From NCBI GenBank assembly GCA_947500555.1, contig CANMSE010000002.1, forward strand, positions 620,001 to 684,000: DNA of 64,000 bases, written 5' to 3'. This document shows, one piece after another, positions 18,401-26,317 of this stretch (position 1 is the first letter of the stretch; each line of letters starts with the position of its first letter). Source of the stretch: an uncultured Fulvivirga sp. (GTDB lineage Bacteria > Bacteroidota > Bacteroidia > Cytophagales > Cyclobacteriaceae). The translations under genes were made by a program, and so were the position numbers. The notes beneath the pieces are model-generated. The model was not told the DNA's origin. It did not search any database and worked only from the letters and a program-made list of their open reading frames with translations.

Positions 18401-19676
18401 CGAGCAACTGGTGGAAAACCAAATAGACCCTGTTGCACTGAAAAACGAGGTTGAACAACTTGAGAAAGAACTGAGTCAAAAATCAGAACTTTTCTCTCAA
18501 AGTTTTGAAGACAAAAAAATTGTCTGGGATAATGTGAAAGCAGCATTAAAACCTAATGAAGTTGCCATAGAGATGGTTCGATACCGACATTTTGATCATG
18601 TATTCACTGACTCTGTTATTTATGCAGGAATGTACGTCAAAAATGAGAAATCATTTAAGAAACCTGAGGTGATTCTTATAAATAATGGTCATGAACTAGA
18701 AACCAGATATTTCAAGAACTATCGTAACAGTATTATTTTCAGACTACCTGATGTAAGTAGCTATGAAAAATATTGGGAGCCATTGGAAAAAGTAGTTGGC
18801 CCTTATGCAACCATTTACTTAAGTGCAGATGGTGTTTATAATCAAATTAATTTAGAGGCTGTATTAACTCCTGATAACAAGTATGTTATCGATAAGTCTA
18901 ATGTTATACTTGTGAGTAATACAAAAGATATCTATTTACGCCAGGTTAAAACACAATTGGTGCAAGATGAGAAGCGCGCCTCTATGTTTGGTAATCCTAA
19001 CTTCTATGCTAGCGCTAGTACAGGTGATATTAGTTCATTACCAGGCACTCAAAAAGAGCTTGTCGAATTAAGACAACTGTTAAAACAAGAAGGGTGGATT
19101 GCTAATACTTATACTGAAAATCAAGCAAGCGAAGAGCAGATTAAGCAACTAGATAATCCTAGAATCTTTCATGTAGCTACTCATGGATTCTTTTCACCTA
19201 AGAAAGAGTTGAAAAGCTCCGATGAATTAACATTAAGTGAATCTGAAGCTTCGCAAAATCCCCTGTTGAGAACCGGGCTTTTACTTTCTGGTGCAGGTGA
19301 TGTATTGAACAAAACTTCTTACAACTACAATATGGAAAGCGGTATTTTAACCGCCTATGAAGCTATGAACCTTAACTTGGATCAAACAGATCTTGTGGTG
19401 CTCAGTGCTTGTGAGACGGGGTTAGGAGAATTGGCTGTAGGAGAAGGTGTTTATGGTTTACAACGTGCATTTTTGGTGGCAGGCGCAAAAACACTGATTA
19501 TGAGTATGTTTAAGGTTGATGATGAAGCTACTCAAAAATTAATGGTTAAGTTTTATAAGAAGTGGCTTGAGACTGGGCAAAAACGTGAATCGTTTGTACA
19601 GGCTAAAAAAGAATTACGAACTGAATATCAAGACCCAATTTTCTGGGGTGCATTTATAATGATTGGGTTGGATTAA
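15447..19676 (+). CDS. Exported TPR-CHAT domain protein
   Basis: A 1,409-residue protein. Residues 1-23 form a signal peptide (MKTIISCLAIAIFITVTSPLAISQ region), many tetratricopeptide repeats fill about 40-900, a helical linker follows, and a CHAT domain (about 1090-1409) ends the protein. CHAT is a caspase/separase-clan peptidase fold; the expected dyad is visible as His1246 in HVATHGFF and Cys1322 in LSACETGLGE. Target, activation signal and final location (periplasm or surface) are unknown. The start at 15447 is chosen because it yields the signal peptide; a longer frame from 15411 does not. It follows mutB by 46 bases and ends at a strong terminator, so it may share the mutAB transcript. 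Confidence 0.88.
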   Translation: MKTIISCLAIAIFITVTSPLAISQKWDKYIAKADAEYDEGDYEKAKKILEKFKVKVVKKLGISNEYMPEYYLRAARFNLALGYLVSFNSDVANMLSTSIAKYGETSPEHALNKIKVAKIMAHYGDFVKARDYLAEATATLESSPSYDENTKAQVSLTKAEILSGQGYYAKALSLIEENLEYFRSRAVPKISYIDESGKLKTRRLTEQEVKERLGEYARLLTLKSNTYRLRGSYNSADSAFVRSEAWISSNLGAKDIRYVQNQFLHGKLLVENGINVDRMPREVRFDKTLDKLKKDYEESHYMAFDLYEALLKQYLYTNEKGKYKNVKVEYEKAIKRNFKRTSLHYINLETIEFDSKLTKDKTKNLGAEAQSILSSTKSLPKNHEKTVSLLEFLYRLDIQNRKFNDAQEHLEEIIEIKQSLYGEESPVYHIARLELANHYVDYSDNISEAEKIYNESFFNVAQKEIDSWHKDYTEILNHLAKYYTITDQYKKATETLNKALFASRAKYSNEDPNYGVELSLIAGLQLTLGQYDDAEDNLNQAIPVLEAVKKDEYRVVDYVKALETQARLFAIKGLFDEAEENISQSRRLLRKTESTVVYDELAAAEDLSSLYITLGRYSETEELLISLIHADEERYGATSRKLITPLVNMGQLELITGDYPDAEKTAVRANTIAQNIFGGNSSKLAPTLILLSDLYTSIGDYDKAENNIEKAIEIQREQFGYNHVDVGKSLTKLGIIKFHKGDNLKEVEKIMDEARNIIESKLGNRNPTYANILTDIAKVYISDQRFDEAFNALTLAEKIWEAKVGRRNNINTASIYTLIGDIHYLQRSYDLAEENYEKSKKLYEKFFNRNHPEYVKILSKLSKVYYMEGDSKRSVKNIEEALANYQNFIRDYFPALSEREKAKYWNTIKSDYEFYNTLAFKLKDEDEKIVGNVFNNALLTKAILLNSSIKIRERILSSNDTDLKNKYNNWIEKKEQLTNVLSMSIEQLVENQIDPVALKNEVEQLEKELSQKSELFSQSFEDKKIVWDNVKAALKPNEVAIEMVRYRHFDHVFTDSVIYAGMYVKNEKSFKKPEVILINNGHELETRYFKNYRNSIIFRLPDVSSYEKYWEPLEKVVGPYATIYLSADGVYNQINLEAVLTPDNKYVIDKSNVILVSNTKDIYLRQVKTQLVQDEKRASMFGNPNFYASASTGDISSLPGTQKELVELRQLLKQEGWIANTYTENQASEEQIKQLDNPRIFHVATHGFFSPKKELKSSDELTLSESEASQNPLLRTGLLLSGAGDVLNKTSYNYNMESGILTAYEAMNLNLDQTDLVVLSACETGLGELAVGEGVYGLQRAFLVAGAKTLIMSMFKVDDEATQKLMVKFYKKWLETGQKRESFVQAKKELRTEYQDPIFWGAFIMIGLD

Positions 19677-19699
19677 TTAATTCGATTAAATATGATCAT

Positions 19700-19725
19700 A
19701 AAAAGAGGGTGTACACCCTCTTTTT
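19700..19725 (+). terminator. Rho-independent terminator after the CHAT gene
   Basis: A perfect 26-base palindrome, AAAAAGAGGGTGT and ACACCCTCTTTTT, 24 bases after the stop codon. It can act in both directions, but only a plus-strand gene ends here. Confidence 0.9.
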
Positions 19726-19798
19726 ATGTTAATGAGTTGTTAAAGCTCAAACTCCCAGAATTCTCTTTCGTTTCATTACTCGAACTAACATCAGCCTA

Positions 19799-20251
19799 AT
19801 GAAACTATTATCCATTATACTATTATTTACTACTCTAGCCTCTTGCACTCATAATAACTCAATGAGTATTCAAGAATACAAGATTTCTAAGCAAGATACG
19901 CTTGATTTAAAGTTTCTAAAAGAAGTACTGTGGCCAAAGGCTTATCATACACATAATCTCGATCTTTTAGATAGTATACTCGATAATGACTTTGAAATGA
20001 TTGACCAAGCCGGAGGTTGGTATAATAAAAAAGATGAAATTGATTGGGTAACTAAATCTGATCAAGCCCCAGATTCATTTTACTACGAAATAAAACGTCT
20101 TGATATTTATTCCAATGGAACCGCCATTATAGCTGGCACAGGTCATAATTTTAATGACACAATAGAATCAACCTACCAATCAAGTAATGTTCTTATAAAT
20201 AAAAATGGAAGATGGGTGGCTGTTTCTTCGCATGTGAGCGGTGTAAAATAA
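19799..20251 (+). CDS. Lipoprotein with NTF2-like (DUF4440/SnoaL-type) fold
   Basis: A 150-residue protein with a lipoprotein signal (lipobox LASC, Cys at residue 16). The following domain looks NTF2-like: LKEVLWPKAYHTHNLDLLDSILDNDFEMIDQAGGWYNKKDEIDWV and a C-terminal VLINKNGRWVAVSSHVS strand, as in DUF4440 proteins. Such domains are often small-molecule binders or enzymes, with no single function. No clear operon partners; a hairpin terminator follows at once. The family call is by eye. Confidence 0.65.
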   Translation: MKLLSIILLFTTLASCTHNNSMSIQEYKISKQDTLDLKFLKEVLWPKAYHTHNLDLLDSILDNDFEMIDQAGGWYNKKDEIDWVTKSDQAPDSFYYEIKRLDIYSNGTAIIAGTGHNFNDTIESTYQSSNVLINKNGRWVAVSSHVSGVK

Positions 20252-20282
20252 AAATCCTCCCAAATATATTGAGAGGATTTTT
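20251..20282. terminator. Bidirectional terminator between the NTF2-like gene and tRNA-Arg
   Basis: AAAATCCTC (20251-20259) pairs with GAGGATTTT (20273-20281), giving an A/T-flanked stem. It can end the plus-strand lipoprotein transcript and the minus-strand tRNA-Arg transcript. Confidence 0.8.
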
Positions 20283-20283
20283 G

Positions 20284-20357
20284 TGACCTCGGCAGGATTC
20301 AAACCTGCAACCTCTAGAGCCGTAATCTAGTGCACTATTCAGTTATGCTACGAGGCC
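20284..20357 (-). tRNA. tRNA-Arg (ACG anticodon)
   Basis: The minus strand gives a 74-base class I tRNA. The acceptor stem is GGCCTCG (20357-20351) against CGAGGTC (20291-20285) with one G-T pair, and the discriminator is A at 20284. The T arm reads GCAGGTTTGAATCCTGC. The anticodon loop reads TTACGGC, giving ACG; A34 would be edited to inosine to read CGN codons. No CCA is encoded. Confidence 0.95.
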
Positions 20358-20373
20358 ATTTGGTAATAAGTGG

Positions 20374-20400
20374 CAAAGGTATATAATTAATCTGCTCAAA
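20374..20400 (-). promoter_or_regulatory. Promoter for tRNA-Arg
   Basis: The minus strand reads TACCTTTG (20381-20374), an exact -7 match 17 bases before the tRNA 5' end, with a TTTG at 20400-20397 upstream. The 15-base spacer is shorter than the usual 19, so the -33 assignment is weak. Confidence 0.55.
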
Positions 20401-20424
20401 AAAAGGTACTTTTTTAAAAAACAC

Positions 20425-20432
20425 TATCTTTG
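20425..20432 (+). promoter_or_regulatory. TAnnTTTG promoter element before the beta-barrel gene
   Basis: TATCTTTG is an exact -7 match followed by CGCGC, 40 bases before the ATG at 20472. It lies back to back with the tRNA-Arg promoter. Confidence 0.55.
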
Positions 20433-20471
20433 CGCGCTACAATATCAAAGCATAATTTCTGTTAATAGAAT

Positions 20472-21206
20472 ATGAAAAAATTAATCGCAATATCATTTTT
20501 TAGCTTGTTTATCTGCTCTGCTTTTGCCGGGGGTTTCTCAAAGCCCGCAGAGAAGAATGCACCCATGAAAATAAGAAAGAGAAATGCTCGTCCAGATATC
20601 CCTGGAACTCTTTTAATAGAGCTAGGCTGGAATTTATTGCAAAATGACAACCCTTCTATTGCCACCGAGTTATTGGGTAGCAGAACATTGAATTTCTACT
20701 ATTTGCGCGATATAAGAGTGGGTAATACCAATTTTTTTGTATTACCTGGTATTGGAGTAGGTCTTGATAGATACAAATTTGATGAAGATGTAACTCTTGA
20801 TAGACAAGCTGATGGAACAGTAAATGTCGATACAGTTTTTGGTGGTAAAGTGAAAAAATCAATGTTAATCACTAACTACCTTGATATTCCATTGGAAGTA
20901 AGATTCTATACTAACCCTAGTGATAAAAAAAGAAGTTTCAAAGTAGGCATCGGTTTTAAAGTGGGTGTTTTAATCAACTCTCATACCAAAATAAAACAAG
21001 AAGTTAATGGCGAAATGACTAAAAGAAAAGTAAACGATAATTTCGCTTTAAACAGATTCAGGTATGGGGTGACCGGAAGAATTGGTATCGGAGGGTTTAA
21101 TGTTTTCTACTACAGCAGTTTAAATACTCTTTTTGAGTCAGATAAAGGCCCTTTAGGAACCGAAGCAAATAACGTTACAGTAGGTTTATCATTTACTGGA
21201 TTCTAG
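20472..21206 (+). CDS. Outer-membrane beta-barrel protein (PorT/OMP_b-brl type)
   Basis: A 244-residue protein with an N-terminal signal peptide (cleavage near AFA-GGF, residue 19). The rest alternates in the manner of amphipathic strands separated by tight turns, ending in Phe (VGLSFTGF) as outer-membrane barrels do. Segments such as FFVLPGIGVGLDRYKF and DIPLEVRFYTNPSDKKRSFKVGIGFKVGVLI are typical of Bacteroidota OMP_b-brl proteins, which include PorT. No partner genes identify its role. It has its own promoter element and terminator. Confidence 0.75.
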   Translation: MKKLIAISFFSLFICSAFAGGFSKPAEKNAPMKIRKRNARPDIPGTLLIELGWNLLQNDNPSIATELLGSRTLNFYYLRDIRVGNTNFFVLPGIGVGLDRYKFDEDVTLDRQADGTVNVDTVFGGKVKKSMLITNYLDIPLEVRFYTNPSDKKRSFKVGIGFKVGVLINSHTKIKQEVNGEMTKRKVNDNFALNRFRYGVTGRIGIGGFNVFYYSSLNTLFESDKGPLGTEANNVTVGLSFTGF

Positions 21207-21226
21207 CTTAAATACTAATAAAAATC

Positions 21227-21256
21227 AAAGGCGTTCTCATTCAGAATGCCTTTTTT
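21227..21256 (+). terminator. Rho-independent terminator after the beta-barrel gene
   Basis: AAAGGCGTTCT (21227-21237) pairs with AGAATGCCTTT (21243-21253), including one G-T pair on the plus strand, followed by T residues. It just reaches the stop codon of the converging enoyl-CoA isomerase gene. Confidence 0.8.
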
Positions 21257-22034
21257 ATTGACCTTTAAACTCTGCTTTTCGTTTTTCTAAAAAGGCATTT
21301 ACACCTTCTTTATAGTCTTCAGAGCTGCCGGCTATCTCTTGACAATAGGCTTCATAATCCAGCATATCGTCTAATGAAGAATTACCAGATTTATTAAGCA
21401 TTTTTTTCATTAATCCTATTGCTTTGGTCGGTGCCGCAGAATAATAGTCTGTATATGATTTAACTGCTTCATCCAATTCCTCCAGAGGTACAACTTTATT
21501 AACCAATCCCATTTCAAAAGCTTCCTTCCCTTTAACTCGTGATCCCATTGTACTCATTTCAAATGCCTTAGCTGAACCAATAAGTCTAGGAAGAAAATAA
21601 GAAGAGCCTGAATCAAGCACCAAACCGATATTCACAAATACTTCGACTAACATTGATTCCTCAGCAGCAACAATAATATCACAAGCCAATGCTAAAGAAC
21701 ATCCAGCACCAGCAGCAACACCATTAAGCCTGGCAACAATCGGTTTAGGCATATTTCGCATAGCCCTTATTATCGGATTATAACGCTTATGCAAAGACTC
21801 AATAAAAGATCGTTTTTCTTGCTTAGAAGATGCTTTCAAATCTTGGCCAGAGCAAAAAGCTTTACCTTCACCAGTTATTACAACGACTCTGACCTCGATA
21901 TCCTTATTGGCCTGTTTTAGAGCTGCTTGAAGTTCATAACTCATTCCATCATTGAAAGCATTATAGACTTCTGGTCGATTGAGAGTTATAGTAGCAATTC
22001 CCTCACTAACTTCGTATTTCAAAAATTCAAACAT
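21255..22034 (-). CDS. Enoyl-CoA hydratase/isomerase family protein (PaaG-like)
   Basis: A 259-residue crotonase-fold enzyme. The oxyanion-hole segments are FCSGQDLK (about 60-67) and GVAAGAGCSLALACD (about 105-119). At the positions of the two catalytic glutamates of a true hydratase, the second region reads GLVLDSGSSYFLPRL, with Asp in place of Glu, as in PaaG-type isomerases. So it is more likely an isomerase, for instance of ring-epoxide CoA esters, than a crotonase. No other paa genes are in the window. It is third in a minus-strand run after rpoN and a membrane-protein gene. Confidence 0.8.
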   Translation of the reverse strand: MFEFLKYEVSEGIATITLNRPEVYNAFNDGMSYELQAALKQANKDIEVRVVVITGEGKAFCSGQDLKASSKQEKRSFIESLHKRYNPIIRAMRNMPKPIVARLNGVAAGAGCSLALACDIIVAAEESMLVEVFVNIGLVLDSGSSYFLPRLIGSAKAFEMSTMGSRVKGKEAFEMGLVNKVVPLEELDEAVKSYTDYYSAAPTKAIGLMKKMLNKSGNSSLDDMLDYEAYCQEIAGSSEDYKEGVNAFLEKRKAEFKGQ

Positions 22035-22048
22035 AGCTTATCTTTAAT

Positions 22049-22669
22049 TTATGTCAATAAATAAATTGACCCAAAACTCACGGTGAGCCCCATTAAAGCT
22101 CCATAAGTAATCTCTTTCAAATTATGTTCATTTAATGCTAATCGGGAAGTGCCAATAACTCCAGCCATAACAACCGCAGTGATTATCGGATAAAATAATT
22201 GACTATCAGGATACTTAAAATGTAGTGCCGCCATGAATCCTACCATCCCCCAGGCACCAGCACTATGAGCACTTATCTTAAAAGATAGTGATAACAACGC
22301 AACCAGGAGTATAATAGCGGTTATAGCACAAAAAATAACAATCAGTGTTTGACCAAGTACAACTTTATTTGAAAATAAATAAGTAGTCAATCCGTAGTAA
22401 ATGGTAACAAATAAAAACGGCATCACCCTTTCTCTTCTATTACTAAGCCTAATACTTGAAATATTGGAAGTCAACTTTAGCATACCAATACTTATGAGAG
22501 GAATAATATATGTAAGAATAAAAACCATTAATAATATAGGGCCGATTGAGCTTGAGCTAATGGGTTGAATAACGGAAGGAGCAAAGAGGTAAAGCACAAC
22601 AAGTAAGCCCGTGGCCATAATCAATGGATGAAAAACGTACGATATAAAATTAGCGAGGTAGCGATGCAC
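22049..22669 (-). CDS. Multi-pass membrane protein, PAP2-related
   Basis: A 206-residue protein with about six hydrophobic segments. The segments KISAHSAGAWG (about 131-141) and GTSRLALNEHNLKE (about 173-186) resemble degenerate forms of PAP2 phosphatase motifs, with both histidines kept but the usual PSGH and terminal Asp altered. It may be a lipid phosphatase relative or an inactive homologue. The start lies 3 bases after the rpoN stop, so the two are co-transcribed. Confidence 0.6.
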   Translation of the reverse strand: MHRYLANFISYVFHPLIMATGLLVVLYLFAPSVIQPISSSSIGPILLMVFILTYIIPLISIGMLKLTSNISSIRLSNRRERVMPFLFVTIYYGLTTYLFSNKVVLGQTLIVIFCAITAIILLVALLSLSFKISAHSAGAWGMVGFMAALHFKYPDSQLFYPIITAVVMAGVIGTSRLALNEHNLKEITYGALMGLTVSFGSIYLLT

Positions 22670-22672
22670 TAG

Positions 22673-24103
22673 TTACAATTCCTTTCGTAATCGGGCTACA
22701 GGAATATTCAATTGTTCACGGTACTTAGCTACTGTCCTACGGGCAATGTTATAGCCTTTGCCTTTCAACAGTTTTTCCAGCTTGTCATCAGATAGTGGCT
22801 TCTTCTTATCTTCATTTTCGATGATGATCTTCAGCTCATTTTTAACCTCTCTACTACTAACATCTTCCCCAGACTCTGTAGCAATTCCCTCTGAGAAGAA
22901 ATACTTTAACGGAAAAATCCCAAAGTCTGTTTGAATGGCTTTACTGTTAGCGACTCTACTCACGGTAGAAATATCCATTTTAATAATATCCGCAATATCT
23001 TTAAGAATCATTGGCCTGAGTTTACTTTCATCGCCCTCTAGAAAGTACTCATATTGATAATCAAGAATAGCACGCATGGTATGTAAAAGTGTATGCTGTC
23101 TTTGTTTTATAGCATCAATAAACCATTTGGCAGAATCAAGCTTTTGCTTGACAAAAGATACAGTATCCTTTAGTTTTTTATCTGTTTTGTCACTCTTATC
23201 ATATGCCTTTAGCATTTCTGAGTAGGACCTGCTTATCTTAAGTTCAGGAGCATTTCGACTATTAAGTGCCAGTTCCAATTCGCCATTATTATTTTCCAAA
23301 ATAAAGTCTGGAATAAGGTATTGTGTTCTTACCAACCCACTTGAAGAGCCTCCAGGTTTTGGGTTGAGTTTTCTAATTAAATCAATGGCATCTTTTATAT
23401 ACTCTTCATCCTCCAAATCGAGTTTCTTGAGTATTTTTGAATAGTGTTTTTTTGTAAACTCTTCAAAGCACTGTTCGATAATGAGTTTAGATACAATAAC
23501 ATCAACATTCTGATCATCGGCACGCCTTTCAAGTTGTAGAAGCAAGCATTCCTGTAAATCTCTTGCAGCTATACCCGGAGGATCAAATGTTTGAATCTTA
23601 CGAAGTATCTCTTCAATCTCATCAACATCTGTCTCTATGTTTTGCGAAAAGGCCAGATCGTTAATGATAGCTTCTATATCCCTTCTAATGTAACCGTCAC
23701 CTTCTATGCTTCCTATTAACTGTTGACCAATTGCATATTGGCGATCATCTAGCTTTAAGTACCCAAGCTGATTCATTAACTGTTCGGTTAATGTATTGTG
23801 CATAGCGATAGGCATTTCGCGATCTTCATTATCGCCATCGCCTTGCATTTTATATCCGCTGAAGTCATCATCTCTCAAGTAGTCCTCAACATCCAACTCA
23901 TCATTGGGTTCAGCATCATCAAACTCTTCTTCCACAACCTCCTCAGGTTCTTCTTTACCCTCTTCAAGTGTAGGGTTATCTTCCAACTCCTCCTCTACCC
24001 TTTGCTCCAACTCGGCAGTAGGTATCTGCAACAGCTTGATAAATTGTATCTGCTGTGGCGATAATTTCTGTTGTAAACTTTGGGTTAAACCAAGTTTTTG
24101 CAT
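22673..24103 (-). CDS. rpoN: RNA polymerase sigma-54 factor
   Basis: Sigma-54 directs RNA polymerase to -24/-12 promoters that need an AAA+ activator. The 476-residue protein has the glutamine-rich N-terminal activator-interacting region (LTQSLQQKLSPQQIQFIKLLQIP, about 4-26) and an acidic linker (about 45-85). It also has the core-binding and DNA-binding domains, and the C-terminal RpoN box ARRTVAKYRE (about 452-461). It leads a three-gene minus-strand run and is divergent from asnS. No sigma-54 activator gene is in this window. Confidence 0.95.
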   Translation of the reverse strand: MQKLGLTQSLQQKLSPQQIQFIKLLQIPTAELEQRVEEELEDNPTLEEGKEEPEEVVEEEFDDAEPNDELDVEDYLRDDDFSGYKMQGDGDNEDREMPIAMHNTLTEQLMNQLGYLKLDDRQYAIGQQLIGSIEGDGYIRRDIEAIINDLAFSQNIETDVDEIEEILRKIQTFDPPGIAARDLQECLLLQLERRADDQNVDVIVSKLIIEQCFEEFTKKHYSKILKKLDLEDEEYIKDAIDLIRKLNPKPGGSSSGLVRTQYLIPDFILENNNGELELALNSRNAPELKISRSYSEMLKAYDKSDKTDKKLKDTVSFVKQKLDSAKWFIDAIKQRQHTLLHTMRAILDYQYEYFLEGDESKLRPMILKDIADIIKMDISTVSRVANSKAIQTDFGIFPLKYFFSEGIATESGEDVSSREVKNELKIIIENEDKKKPLSDDKLEKLLKGKGYNIARRTVAKYREQLNIPVARLRKEL

Positions 24104-24143
24104 GCTGTTTTTGAGCTATTTTTGAACCTTACTAAATATAGAT

Positions 24144-24151
24144 CAAAGTTA
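24144..24151 (-). promoter_or_regulatory. TAnnTTTG promoter element before rpoN
   Basis: The minus strand reads TAACTTTG, an exact -7 match, 41 bases before the rpoN ATG. No good -33 element at the usual distance. Confidence 0.45.
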
Positions 24152-24248
24152 TTATATTTCCGCTATTCTTTGATAAAAAGCTTTATTTATCGTTTTTTTG
24201 CGCTCATTTTTATAAAATTATCATTATCCATTTATTGTTGAAAGTGCC

Positions 24249-25682
24249 ATGAAAAGGACAAAAATTATTGATGTGCTTGGCGGTACAGATATAGGTACCA
24301 AAGTAAATATAAAAGGCTGGGTTCGCACCTTTCGAAACAACCAATTTATTGCCATGAATGATGGCTCAACAATCAACAATATTCAGGCTGTTGTCGATTT
24401 CTCTACTTTTGATGAGAGCCTTCTAAAGCGTTTAACAACGGGTGCCTGTATATCTGTTGATGGCGAAGTGGTCGAATCACTGGGTAAAGGACAAAGCGTG
24501 GAGATAAAAGTTGATGCGCTCCAAATTCTAGGTGACGCTGACGCGGAAAAATATCCGTTACAGCCCAAACGCCATTCTCTTGAATTTTTAAGGGAAATTG
24601 CTCATCTGAGAGTGCGGACGAATACTTTTAGCGCTATTTATAGAGTAAGGCATGCTATGATATTTGCAGTACACAAATTCTTTACAGATAAGGGCTTTTG
24701 CAATGTTCATACACCTGTTATAACCGGATCAGATGCTGAAGGAGCGGGAGAGATGTTTCGTGTTACCAACTTTGACTTAAACAATGTCCCAAAGTCAGAG
24801 GATGGATCAATCAATTTTAAAGAAGACTTTTTCGGTAAAGAAACAAATCTTACTGTATCAGGGCAGCTTGAAGTTGAAACAGCTTGTATGGCTTTATCAG
24901 AAGTGTACACTTTTGGACCTACGTTCCGGGCAGAAAACTCTAATACTTCGAGGCACCTTGCAGAATTTTGGATGATAGAGCCGGAAATGGCTTTCCATGA
25001 CCTGAATGATAATATGGATTTGGCTGAAGAGTTTTTAAAATATTTGGTCAACTATGCTTTAGTCCACTGCAAGGACGATTTAGAATTTTTAGATAAACGT
25101 GCAAAAGAAGAGGACAAACAAAAGCCACAGCTTGAGCGTGCGGAAATGGGTTTATTAGAGAGACTTCAATTTATTGTAGATAATGAATTTGTCAGATTGA
25201 CCTACACTGAGGCTATTGAAATATTGAGAAATTCTAAGCCTAATAAGAAGAAAAAATTTCAATACCTAATTGATGGATGGGGTGCTGATCTTCAATCAGA
25301 ACATGAAAGATTCTTAGTTGAAAAACATTTCAAGAAGCCAGTAATATTATTTGATTATCCTAACGAAATAAAAGCATTTTACATGCGTGTCAATGATGAT
25401 GGAAAAACCACTGCGGCAATGGACGTACTATTTCCAGGCATTGGTGAAATAATTGGCGGATCTCAAAGAGAAGAGCGTTATAATGTTTTACTGGAGAAAG
25501 TGAATAAAATGGGCATCCCTGAAGAGGAACTTTGGTGGTATATGGACTTACGTAAATTTGGCTCTGCTCCTCATAGTGGTTTTGGACTTGGATTTGAAAG
25601 ACTGATACTTTTTGTCACAGGAATGGGGAATATCAGAGATGTTATTCCGTTTCCAAGAACTCCCGATAATGCAGAATTTTAA
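24249..25682 (+). CDS. asnS: Asparaginyl-tRNA synthetase
   Basis: A class IIb aminoacyl-tRNA synthetase charging tRNA-Asn. The 477-residue protein has an N-terminal OB-fold anticodon-binding domain ([23 protein letters not shown], about 17-39). Motif 2 is [21 protein letters not shown] (about 226-246) and motif 3 is [22 protein letters not shown] (about 443-464). The absence of Asp-specific residues and the overall length fit AsnRS rather than AspRS. A strong hairpin terminator follows. Confidence 0.95.
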   Translation: MKRTKIIDVLGGTDIGTKVNIKGWVRTFRNNQFIAMNDGSTINNIQAVVDFSTFDESLLKRLTTGACISVDGEVVESLGKGQSVEIKVDALQILGDADAEKYPLQPKRHSLEFLREIAHLRVRTNTFSAIYRVRHAMIFAVHKFFTDKGFCNVHTPVITGSDAEGAGEMFRVTNFDLNNVPKSEDGSINFKEDFFGKETNLTVSGQLEVETACMALSEVYTFGPTFRAENSNTSRHLAEFWMIEPEMAFHDLNDNMDLAEEFLKYLVNYALVHCKDDLEFLDKRAKEEDKQKPQLERAEMGLLERLQFIVDNEFVRLTYTEAIEILRNSKPNKKKKFQYLIDGWGADLQSEHERFLVEKHFKKPVILFDYPNEIKAFYMRVNDDGKTTAAMDVLFPGIGEIIGGSQREERYNVLLEKVNKMGIPEEELWWYMDLRKFGSAPHSGFGLGFERLILFVTGMGNIRDVIPFPRTPDNAEF

Positions 25683-25689
25683 GCATCAA

Positions 25690-25726
25690 AAAAGCCCAAC
25701 GTTATCAAATCGTTGGGCTTTTATTT
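25690..25726 (+). terminator. Rho-independent terminator after asnS
   Basis: AAAAGCCCAACG (25690-25701) and CGTTGGGCTTTT (25711-25722) form a perfect 12-bp stem with a 9-base loop. It can also serve the converging T9SS-tail gene, whose stop lies just beyond. Confidence 0.9.
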
Positions 25727-25742
25727 TCCAATAACCTTACAA

Positions 25743-26108
25743 TTATCTTTTTAAGAATTTATATGTCTCTTTAAACACGTTATTATCGTCTTTAATTGCA
25801 AGTAGATAATATCCTGGTGCTAAATCCTCCACTCTAAGTCGGTATTGATTATCAGCCATTTCTTCTACTTCAACTCTTATTACGTTTCCTATGATATTAT
25901 GAACTGTGAAATTGGCGTGCTCTATCGTGGCATTATTAATTTTAACTTCCAAGTAGTCAATAGTAGGATTAGGAAATAATCTAACCTCGTTTTTAGCTGA
26001 AAGTGATTCATTGCTAAACCTATTTAATTCACCGGAAGTTTGAGCATAGACTTTCAGGCTTGCCGAAGCCATTAAAAGTACCATCCCTATATATTTCCAA
26101 AATTTCAT
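25743..26108 (-). CDS. Small exported protein consisting mostly of a T9SS type A sorting domain
   Basis: A 121-residue protein: signal peptide (cleavage near VYAQT, residue 22), about 20 linker residues, then a type A T9SS sorting tail with FPNPTIDYLEVKI (about 45-57), IIGNVIR, and the end LAPGYYLLAIKDDNNVFKETYKFLKR. In this secretion system the tail normally sorts a much larger N-terminal passenger to the cell surface; here there is almost no passenger. It may be a remnant of a larger gene or a genuinely small tail protein. There is no visible frameshifted partner upstream in the 209-base gap. Confidence 0.8.
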   Translation of the reverse strand: MKFWKYIGMVLLMASASLKVYAQTSGELNRFSNESLSAKNEVRLFPNPTIDYLEVKINNATIEHANFTVHNIIGNVIRVEVEEMADNQYRLRVEDLAPGYYLLAIKDDNNVFKETYKFLKR

Positions 26109-26268
26109 AGTTTCAAATAAAGCAATTATCGAACCAAAATATAATAATAGAACTCACTATTCGTTCAATCTCCCTATACATACGAGCAACCCTAGGTAAG
26201 GTTACCGGTCTGATTGCTAAAATTTGTTAAAATTTTTGGCTAGTTAGGGTATTACTATTTTAAAACAG

Positions 26269-26294
26269 AAAAGGCGGCCACCTGGCCACCTTTT
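26269..26294 (-). terminator. Rho-independent terminator after secDF
   Basis: On the minus strand AAAAGGTGGCC pairs with GGCCGCCTTTT around a 4-base loop, with one U-G pair. That pair is a mismatch on the plus strand, so the site is built for the minus-strand secDF transcript, whose stop is 24 bases earlier. Confidence 0.8.
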
Positions 26295-26317
26295 CTCATT
26301 ATACATACTATAAAGTT

